Part shown: positions 58,519-64,000 of the stretch, piece after piece
Layout of the letters: every line of letters starts with the position of its first letter
Position numbering within the stretch: position 1 is the first letter of the stretch
Source: Streptomyces pilosus
GTDB taxonomy: Bacteria > Actinomycetota > Actinomycetes > Streptomycetales > Streptomycetaceae
Assembly: GCF_014649835.1 (NCBI RefSeq)
Contig: NZ_BMTU01000007.1
Coordinates: 186,001 to 250,000 of the forward strand
Direction of reading: 5' to 3'
DNA: 64,000 nucleotides
The notes under the pieces: model-generated
What the model was told of the DNA's origin: nothing
The model's database searches: none
Seen by the model: only the letters and a program-made list of their open reading frames with translations
Translations under genes and position numbers: made by a program

Positions 58519-59265
58519 TCATTCCGAGACACCCGTCCCGATGCGCGAGACGATGTCGTCCCAGTAACCGGGCATCGGTTCCCAGGGGTCGGTGTGCCGG
58601 CCGGGAGCGTGGTCGGTGAACCAGATCGTCGCCGCGCCCTGCCAGCGGGCGATGCGCAGCGCCTCGTCCAGGTGCGGCCGCGGCACTCCGTGCACGAAGT
58701 GGCAGAAGCGTTCGGGCGGGTGGTCGGCGGTCCACTCGGCCACCTGCGACCAGCGGTAGTCGCTCCACGCTCCGGAGAAGGTGACCAGCTGGTCGGCGTA
58801 CTCGGCGTAGCCGGGACAGGGGTGGGTGCCGTGGCCGAGGACGACGTGGGCGTCCTCGTGGATCATCCGCAGCGTGCCGACGGTGCGCCGGACCTCGGGG
58901 AGCGAGGCGCGGTCGGCGGGGCAGCGGTGCAGGAGGAAGCCGTCGACCTGGTACCAGTCGAGGAAGCGGTGGGCGTCGGAGATCACCTCCCCGAAGGAGC
59001 GCAGGCCGTAGGCGGTGTCGAGGTGGCCGAGGACACGGACACCGGCGTTCCGCAGCCGCCCGGCCGCCTCCAGGCAGTGCGGGTCGGGCTGGACGCCGGG
59101 GCCGTCGGCCACGTTGAGCACCACCCAGTGCAGGGGCGTGCCGGGGTGGGTGAGCCTGTGCCACTCGGTGGGGGCGAGGAGGGGGTGGGCGAGGCCGGGG
59201 ATGCCGAAGCCGGTGCGGACGTCCGTGCCCGCGGTGCCCGGTCTGGTGCTGGTCAGATACGGCAT
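58519..59265 (-). CDS. Spherulin-4 family glycoside-hydrolase-like protein
   Basis: A 248-residue TIM-barrel-like protein of the spherulin-4 family. Visible parts are WVVLNVADGPGVQPDP, NAGVRVLGHLDTAYG, YQVDGFLLHRCPAD, VVLGHGTHPCPGYAE and a C-terminal ATIWFTDHAPG. The fungal member Sph3 (GH135) cleaves a GalNAc-rich polysaccharide. No signal peptide is evident, so the protein may be cytoplasmic or exported by other means. ATG 59265 follows GGAGG by a few bases and overlaps the epimerase stop by 13 bases. It is adjacent to an epimerase and near a glycosyltransferase. Confidence 0.82.
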   Translation of the reverse strand: MPYLTSTRPGTAGTDVRTGFGIPGLAHPLLAPTEWHRLTHPGTPLHWVVLNVADGPGVQPDPHCLEAAGRLRNAGVRVLGHLDTAYGLRSFGEVISDAHRFLDWYQVDGFLLHRCPADRASLPEVRRTVGTLRMIHEDAHVVLGHGTHPCPGYAEYADQLVTFSGAWSDYRWSQVAEWTADHPPERFCHFVHGVPRPHLDEALRIARWQGAATIWFTDHAPGRHTDPWEPMPGYWDDIVSRIGTGVSE

Positions 59266-60272
59266 GCCGCCTCCATCCAGATGTCGGCCAGGGACTCCTC
59301 GAGGTTGATGCGGGGGCGCCAGCCGAGGCGGTCGCGGGCGGTGCGGACGTCCGCCTGCTGCCAGGTGCCGCAGCCGTCGGGGTACGGGAAGGCGGCGGGC
59401 GAGCCGACGGCGTGCGGGTGGTCGGGATCGGGGCGGGGGTGGCCGATGGCGGGCCTGAGGTGGGGGGCGCCGGTCGCGTGGCTCATGTGGGGGGCGGCGG
59501 CGTGGTGCGCGCCGGGTACGGTGTCGAGTTCGTTGAGGGCTCCGCCGTAGCCGGCCACGCGGGCGAGGATTCCGGCGGCGTCACGGAGGCGGACGGCGCG
59601 GCCGGAGCCGATGTTGATGACGCCCTGGGCGGCGGAGAGGGAGGCGGCGTGGACGGCGCGGGCCACGTCGCGGACGTCGACGAAGTCCCGTTGTGCGCCC
59701 AGGCCGCCGAGCTTCAGTTCGGCGTCACCGGACTGCATGGCCCGGCGCATGGCCTCGGCGAGGCGGCCGAGGGGGGACCCGGCGGGGGTGCCGGGGCCCA
59801 CGGGTGAGAAGACCCGCAGGACCACGGCGTCCAGGCCGGAGCCGAGGACCAGTTCGGTGGCGGCGAGCTTGCTGACGCCGTAGGGGCCGCCGGGGCGGGG
59901 GACGGCGTCCTCCGCGGTGGAGGAGCCGGGCTGGCTGGGGCCGTACTCGGAGCCGCAGCCGATCTGCACGAGCCGCGCGCCGCAGCCGCTGCGCCGGAGG
60001 GCCTCGCAGACGGTGGCGACGGCGACGGTGTTGTGGCGGGTGAGTTCGCGGGCGCCGCCCCGGGTGGCACCGGCGCAGTTGACGACGACGCCGGGGTGGA
60101 CGGCGTCGAGGAAGCGGGTGAGGGCGCCGGGGCTGCCGGTGGCCAGGTCGAAGCGCACGTCGGCGTCGTCGCCCCGGCCGAGGGCGGTCAGCTGGACGGC
60201 GGGATCGGCGAGGAGGCGGTCGGCGACGAAGCGGCCGATGTAGCCGTTGGCTCCGATCAGCAGGACTCTCAT
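59253..60272 (-). CDS. NAD-dependent sugar-nucleotide epimerase
   Basis: A 339-residue extended SDR: Rossmann start VLLIGANGYIGRFVADRLL, active Tyr-x3-Lys in PYGVSKLAATEL, and RDFVDVRDVARAVH after it. Such enzymes interconvert or reduce nucleotide sugars; the exact sugar cannot be told. AAGGAG seven bases before ATG 60272 is a good ribosome site. The gene overlaps the spherulin-4 gene, so the pair is co-translated. It lies 135 bases past the polytopic membrane protein gene in the same direction. Confidence 0.88.
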   Translation of the reverse strand: MRVLLIGANGYIGRFVADRLLADPAVQLTALGRGDDADVRFDLATGSPGALTRFLDAVHPGVVVNCAGATRGGARELTRHNTVAVATVCEALRRSGCGARLVQIGCGSEYGPSQPGSSTAEDAVPRPGGPYGVSKLAATELVLGSGLDAVVLRVFSPVGPGTPAGSPLGRLAEAMRRAMQSGDAELKLGGLGAQRDFVDVRDVARAVHAASLSAAQGVINIGSGRAVRLRDAAGILARVAGYGGALNELDTVPGAHHAAAPHMSHATGAPHLRPAIGHPRPDPDHPHAVGSPAAFPYPDGCGTWQQADVRTARDRLGWRPRINLEESLADIWMEAACRI

Positions 60273-60407
60273 CGGGGGGCTCCTTCGGGGTGGTGCGGAG
60301 CTGCGGGGCGGGGGGTCATGCGGGTTCTCCTTCGGGTGGGGTCGTCACGTGCGCCGCGCGGCGTCCCGGTGCCGCTGTTCCCGGGGTGCGGCCGGAGTGC
60401 CGGCCGG

Positions 60408-61526
60408 TCACCGGGCCCGGCCCGGCGGGAGGTGGGCCGAGGCTCGGGGCAGCCTGCGGGAGGCGTGGACGAGGAGGGTCAGGGCGGCTGCGCCGCAGGT
60501 GAGGGCGGGGACGGCCGCCGGGTGCCAGGCGGTCAGGGTCTCCACCGGTGCGGACAGGTCGGCGCAGCCGGGGAGGCGGGCGGCGAAGACCGTCGCGAGG
60601 GCCGTCGCCTGGGCACCGGCCGTGATCATGAGGATGACCTTCGGGGCGTGGGTGAAGCCGTGGACCGTGAGGAGGCGGGCGAGGAAGAGCAGCGCGCCGA
60701 GGGCGAGCGTCCCGGGGAGCGCGAAGGGCTCGTCGAGGAGAGCGGACGCCGTGGCGAGCAGGGCGGTCAGCGCGAGCAGGAACAGGGCGACGGTGCCCAG
60801 CAGCACGGGGCGCACCGAGGCGGTGAAGTCCTCAAGACCACGGCTGGATCCCAGCCTGCGGCGGGCGCGGCCGGTGAAGAGCTGGGTGGTCCAGGCGGCG
60901 GGCGCGCAGGCGAGGGCGAGTGCCAGGGCCGGCGCGGTGGCGAGCGGCCAGTGACCGCCGCCGGTGCCGTCGGGTGGGCCGTCGGGGCCGCCGGTGATCG
61001 CCAGGTGCAGCAGTCCGTCACCGAGGAGGGCGTAGCCGATGAGCCAGCAGGTCCAGGAGGCGGTGGCGGCCGGGCGTGGCGCGTGGGCGGGGGTGCTCAG
61101 CGGGCCCCGGCGCAGTACCGCGCGGAGGGCGAGGGTGAGGGCGAGGATGCCGCCCGCCGCGGCGTACAGGCGGGTCTCGCCGTCGGTGTGCCGCAGGGCG
61201 GCCACGGATGCCGCGCACACGGCGCCGGGCAGGAGGGGGAGGAGGAGGGCCGCGCGGTCCCGGGGGGCGGCGCCGGGGGGGACGGGGTGCGGGGGGTCGT
61301 CGTCGCGGGGGACCCGGGCGTAGAGCTCCTCCGCGAGGGAGAAGACGTCGCGGTGGCGGAAGCGGGCGGCGGTGCGGTCGGTGATGCCGTGGGCCTCCAG
61401 GCCGGCCGCGATCTCCAGGGGGTCCACGGCCCGCCGGCACAGGTCGTGGTGGCGGTGCAGGAGTGCCCTGACCGGGTCGGCCGCGCCCGGGACGGTGCCG
61501 CGGTTCAGTTCGCCGAGGTCGCTCAT
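60408..61526 (-). CDS. Polytopic membrane protein of the glycosyltransferase operon
   Basis: A 372-residue protein. The first 85 residues are soluble (LHRHHDLCRRAVDPLEIAAGLEAHG and VFSLAEELYARVPRDDD are visible parts) and the rest has eight or so membrane segments with long Ala/Leu runs. I do not recognise a named family. Similar proteins in Streptomyces sit beside PelF-type glycosyltransferases, so a role in polymer export or polymerisation is plausible but unproven. ATG 61526 overlaps the glycosyltransferase stop by four bases (ATGA), so the two are translationally coupled. Confidence 0.72.
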   Translation of the reverse strand: MSDLGELNRGTVPGAADPVRALLHRHHDLCRRAVDPLEIAAGLEAHGITDRTAARFRHRDVFSLAEELYARVPRDDDPPHPVPPGAAPRDRAALLLPLLPGAVCAASVAALRHTDGETRLYAAAGGILALTLALRAVLRRGPLSTPAHAPRPAATASWTCWLIGYALLGDGLLHLAITGGPDGPPDGTGGGHWPLATAPALALALACAPAAWTTQLFTGRARRRLGSSRGLEDFTASVRPVLLGTVALFLLALTALLATASALLDEPFALPGTLALGALLFLARLLTVHGFTHAPKVILMITAGAQATALATVFAARLPGCADLSAPVETLTAWHPAAVPALTCGAAALTLLVHASRRLPRASAHLPPGRAR

Positions 61527-63181
61527 CGTGCTGTCTCCGTCGCGGGTACGGGCGTGTCCATGGCCCATCGGGGGACGGCGCGGGGGCCGGGGTCGGTCGT
61601 CCAGTGGCCGGGGACGTGGGCCTCGGCGGGTGCCGCGAAGGGGAGGGGGTCGCCGGTGTGGTCGAGGACGAGGTGGCGGACCGGGGTGCGGGCGACGGTC
61701 TCCAGGTAGAGGCCGTCGAAGGCCGCGACGTTCTGGTCGACGGTGAAGAGTTCGAGTGCGCGGGCGCGGGCCGCGGCGCCGAGGCGTGAGCGGCGTTCGG
61801 GGTCGCGCAGCAGGGAGACGCAGGCACCCGCGAGCGCCCGCGGATTGCGCGGGGGTACGACGAGCCCGGTGCCGCCGATGGCCTCCACGACGGCGCCGAC
61901 GTCCGTGGAGACCGTGGCGCGCCCGCAGAGCATCGCCTCGACCAGGCCCACGGGAAAGCCCTCGACGACGCTCGACAGGACCGTCACCGCCCCGGCGGCG
62001 TGGGCGTCGGCGGAGGTGGCCGGACCGGGGCCGCCGAGCTCCTCGAAGGACACCGGGTTGTCGCCGACCGCGTGCGGTCCGTCGGCCTCGTCGGGGAAGA
62101 GCTGTGCGGCCAGCGCCCTGCAGTGGCCGAGGTAGGCGGCGCCCTCGGGGCCGGACGGACCGCCGATGATCCGCAGGCGGGACTTCGGCTCCGCCGCGCG
62201 GATCTCCGCGAAGGCGTGCAGCAGGGAGACCAGGTCCTTGGCGGGCTCCACCCGGCCGACCCACACCAGGGTGTGCGGGTCCGCCTCCCGCGGGGACTCT
62301 CCGACGTCGGCGAAGGGGGCGGGGTCCATGCCCGGGTACACCGTGCGCAGCTTGGCCCGGTCGGCACCGCAGCGCTCCTGCCAGCGGCGGGCGTGGGTGT
62401 TGCCCGGTGTGATGAACGCGGCCCGGCGGTAGGTCTCGGCGGCGAGCCCGCCGTGGAAGGCGGCGAGCAGGGAGCGGACCGCGGGTGGGGAGTCGGGGCG
62501 GGTGAGGTAGTGCGTGCGCAGGCGTACGCCGTACTCGGTGACCAGGAAGGGGATGCCGAAGAAGTGGTGTGCGAGCAGGGCCGGGAGGGCCGCCGCTCCC
62601 CCGGCGGTGGCATGGCACAGGTCCACCGCGCCGAGCCCGTCCTCCTCGTACCAGTCGAGCGAGAGGGGGCGCAGGGCGCACTCCAGGTGTGCGGCGACGG
62701 TCAGCAGATCGGGGACGCGGGCCTCCCGTGCGGCGCGTCGGGCGCCGGGCGCGCGACAGGCGCGCTCCAGGGCGCGTACGGCCGTCTCGGAGCGGAGTGC
62801 GGACACCAGGCCGCCTTCGTAGCGGGCGAGTGCGGCGAGGCCGTGGACCGCGGTGGCGAAACGGTCCGCCTCCGGTGTGGCCGGGTCGTCGGCGGCGCAG
62901 AGGGCGGCGGTCAGGTCGCCGTAGTGCTCCCGGAAGCGCCGGCGCGCGCGGCGGCCGAACACCACCCCGTCGTCCTCCACCGCCCACAGGGGCGCGGTGC
63001 GCACCCTGCGGACCTGGGGCGGCAGCGGCACCCAGCCGGCGTCCTCCTGGGCCTCGCCGCTGCTGAACGCGTAGACGTCGAACTCGTGGCGGTCGAGTCC
63101 GTGCACCAGACGGTCGCACCAGAGCCCTCCCTCACCGCCCACATACGGGTAGCCACTCTCCGTAAGCAGTCCGATGCGCAC
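61523..63181 (-). CDS. PelF-like GT4 glycosyltransferase
   Basis: A 552-residue retaining glycosyltransferase of the GT4/PelF type. N-terminal RIGLLTESGYPYVGGEGGLWCDRL is the family start (quoted in part: GLLTESGYPYVGGEGG), then VDLCHATAGG, FLVTEYGVRLRTHYL, TPGNTHARRW, VGRVEPAKDLVSLL and the C-terminal SSVVEGFPVGLVEAMLCG with the nucleotide-sugar-binding Glu. PelF polymerises a GalNAc/GlcNAc polymer; the substrate here is inference. GTG 63181 has GGGGGT nine bases upstream. It is the first gene of the group and overlaps the membrane protein gene. Confidence 0.87.
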   Translation of the reverse strand: MRIGLLTESGYPYVGGEGGLWCDRLVHGLDRHEFDVYAFSSGEAQEDAGWVPLPPQVRRVRTAPLWAVEDDGVVFGRRARRRFREHYGDLTAALCAADDPATPEADRFATAVHGLAALARYEGGLVSALRSETAVRALERACRAPGARRAAREARVPDLLTVAAHLECALRPLSLDWYEEDGLGAVDLCHATAGGAAALPALLAHHFFGIPFLVTEYGVRLRTHYLTRPDSPPAVRSLLAAFHGGLAAETYRRAAFITPGNTHARRWQERCGADRAKLRTVYPGMDPAPFADVGESPREADPHTLVWVGRVEPAKDLVSLLHAFAEIRAAEPKSRLRIIGGPSGPEGAAYLGHCRALAAQLFPDEADGPHAVGDNPVSFEELGGPGPATSADAHAAGAVTVLSSVVEGFPVGLVEAMLCGRATVSTDVGAVVEAIGGTGLVVPPRNPRALAGACVSLLRDPERRSRLGAAARARALELFTVDQNVAAFDGLYLETVARTPVRHLVLDHTGDPLPFAAPAEAHVPGHWTTDPGPRAVPRWAMDTPVPATETAR

Positions 63182-63208
63182 GTGTGCACCCCCGATCTCC
63201 CGTGTGGG

Positions 63209-63232
63209 GAGCCGCCGTTGGTCCGGCGGCTC
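63209..63232. promoter_or_regulatory. Leader hairpin upstream of the glycosyltransferase gene
   Basis: GAGCCGCCG (63209-63217) pairs with CGGCGGCTC (63224-63232) around a 6-base loop. It lies 28 bases before the GTG and is too close to the start to be a terminator of the upstream gene. It could be an operator or an RNA structure. Confidence 0.4.
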
Positions 63233-63261
63233 ACAGCGGGACGAACGTAAGCGGAAGAGGT

Positions 63262-63295
63262 GGTGGCGCGACGGACGGTTGTCCATCACGCCACC
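63262..63295. promoter_or_regulatory. Candidate operator with nested inverted repeats
   Basis: GGTGGCG (63262-63268) and CGCCACC (63289-63295) form 7-bp arms 20 bases apart. Between them GGAC-N4-GTCC forms a second, nested inverted repeat. It is centred about 98 bases upstream of the glycosyltransferase start, in the promoter-sized gap before the DUF3152 gene. Confidence 0.4.
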
Positions 63296-63373
63296 AAAAG
63301 GGGTGAACGGGCGTAACTTTCCCGTGCGAGACGCGTTCGAGACGCTGGGGGTCAGCGTGCGATCAGCTGATGA

Positions 63374-64000
63374 TCAGGCGTTCGGGTAGGCCCAGGGGTT
63401 GGGGCGGCAGCTGATCCCGTCGTGTTCGAGGAACTTGGTCTGCTGCTGCATCACCGGGGCGAGGTCGCCGTTTTTGTCGCACGTGACGTGGTTGTAGCCG
63501 AGGCGGTGGCCGATCTCGTGGTTGATCAGCATCTGCCGGTAGGCGTGGATCTCGTCGCCGTAGGTCTCCGATCCCTGCGCCCACCGGTAGGCGTTGATCA
63601 TCACGCGGTCGGTGGCGGCGGAGTCGCAGGACACGTTGTCCTCGGTCGTGTCCAGGCCCGACCTGGCACACCACTCGGCGGTCGTGCGGGGACTGGCGAG
63701 GGTGATCACCCAGTCGACGCGGCCGGAGTGGACACGCTCGAAGGTGCGGGCGCCGTTGTGCGCCCAACTGCGGTCGTCGTTGAGCGTCTTGTGCACGGCG
63801 TCGGCGAAGAGCTCGCCGTCGAGGCCGAGCCCCTGCTCCACGTCCACCCGGTAGGTGATCTTCTCTCCCTTGCCGGGCGCCTTGACGATGCCGGGGACGG
63901 CGTCGAACTTCCCGGTGCCCGCCCGCGTCGCGGCGAACGGGTACGTCCTGTCCATCTTCTGCTCGTACGTCAGCGGCTCGGCGGAGGGTACGACGGGTGT
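63374..64000 (-). CDS. DUF3152 family metallopeptidase-like protein, 5' end outside the window
   Basis: The 3' 209 codons of a gene that continues past position 64000. The motif HEIGHRLGYNH (with a third His) and MQQQTKFLEHDG resemble a zinc-dependent protease site. Cys pairs CARSG/CDSAATD and CDKNG/CRPNPW may form disulfides, pointing to an exported protein. Rv3207c of mycobacteria belongs to the same family and lies near moeZ, as here. Its start and any signal peptide are not visible. It is transcribed towards the glycosyltransferase group, with a 192-base gap. Confidence 0.82.
   Translation of the reverse strand, partial: TPVVPSAEPLTYEQKMDRTYPFAATRAGTGKFDAVPGIVKAPGKGEKITYRVDVEQGLGLDGELFADAVHKTLNDDRSWAHNGARTFERVHSGRVDWVITLASPRTTAEWCARSGLDTTEDNVSCDSAATDRVMINAYRWAQGSETYGDEIHAYRQMLINHEIGHRLGYNHVTCDKNGDLAPVMQQQTKFLEHDGISCRPNPWAYPNA

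Noticed and set aside
60408..63119. A single 903-codon minus-strand frame covering the membrane protein and most of the glycosyltransferase
   Set aside because: Upstream of 61526 the translation is Arg/Pro-rich and meaningless, while the overlapping frame encodes a clear PelF-type enzyme. The real gene starts at ATG 61526.
1..64000. Prophage, transposon, toxin-antitoxin, CRISPR or restriction-modification system
   Set aside because: No integrase, transposase, repeat-spacer array, methyltransferase-endonuclease pair or short toxin-antitoxin pair was recognised. The base composition appears even across the window.

Overview
This 64 kb window is very GC-rich, has strong G/C bias at third codon positions and starts many genes with GTG. 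It is a piece of a Streptomyces core chromosome. Gene content and order match the S. coelicolor region that runs from the albaflavenone genes (SCO5222/SCO5223) through sigR-rsrA, aroA, hisN and wblC. Several sub-blocks (SRAP protein, aroA, rsgA, sigR-rsrA; UPF0182, PDZ-Lon, zincin; ABC1, wblC, uvrD2, mycoredoxin, nudC, adnAB; moeZ, DUF3152) also occur in mycobacteria, so most of the window is old actinobacterial backbone. I see no prophage, insertion sequence, integrase or CRISPR array. These identifications come from recalled families and motifs, not from a search.

Layout. 0-3.4 kb: the tail of an AraC-type regulator, then a coupled two-gene terpene operon (epi-isozizaene synthase and CYP170A1-type P450) and peptide deformylase. 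3.5-7.3 kb: a TPR protein and two coupled membrane HD-domain proteins, one a full HD-GYP enzyme and one degenerate. 7.4-10.9 kb: the thiol-stress switch rsrA-sigR with its autoregulatory promoter and the alternative SigR' start, a hydrolase, an SRAP DNA-repair protein and an M50B-like membrane protein. 11-16 kb: aroA, rsgA, a Gdx-type SMR exporter with a convergent TetR regulator, hisN and a CBS protein. 16-18 kb: divergent katA and catR. 18.1-20.4 kb: two identical initiator tRNA genes flanking a Sel1-repeat protein. 20.5-29.5 kb: UPF0182, PPA1309-type, PDZ-Lon protease, a tiny membrane protein, moaE, an SDR, a zincin and a NUDIX hydrolase. 29.6-36.3 kb: three AIM24-domain genes (one fused to TerD), a YgjP-type metalloprotein, a ThiF-like E1 and an ABC1 kinase. 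36.4-37.8 kb: wblC (the whiB7 orthologue) with a coupled small basic protein and a long leader holding an upstream ORF and an attenuator. 37.8-51 kb: uvrD2, mycoredoxin, nudC, an M20 peptidase, adnB-adnA and an alkyltransferase-like protein. 51-58.5 kb: a flippase fused to a degenerate kinase, twin Tap/Slp lipoprotein peptidases and moeZ. 58.5-64 kb: an envelope-polysaccharide-like group (PelF-type glycosyltransferase, membrane protein, epimerase, spherulin-4 protein) and a truncated DUF3152 protein.

Themes. Stress defence dominates. RsrA releases SigR under thiol oxidation, and SigR promoter motifs (GGAAT-N18-GTT) precede both sigR and the mycoredoxin gene. CatR sits next to the catalase. 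WblC responds to ribosome-targeting antibiotics through its leader. UvrD2, AdnAB, SRAP and ATL form a DNA-repair group. The parts I find most worth follow-up are the wblC leader, the SigR promoter in front of mycoredoxin, the hexapeptide-repeat insert in AdnB, the triple AIM24/TerD cassette, the E1-like protein with an RRE-like N-terminus, and the PelF/Sph3-like polysaccharide group.
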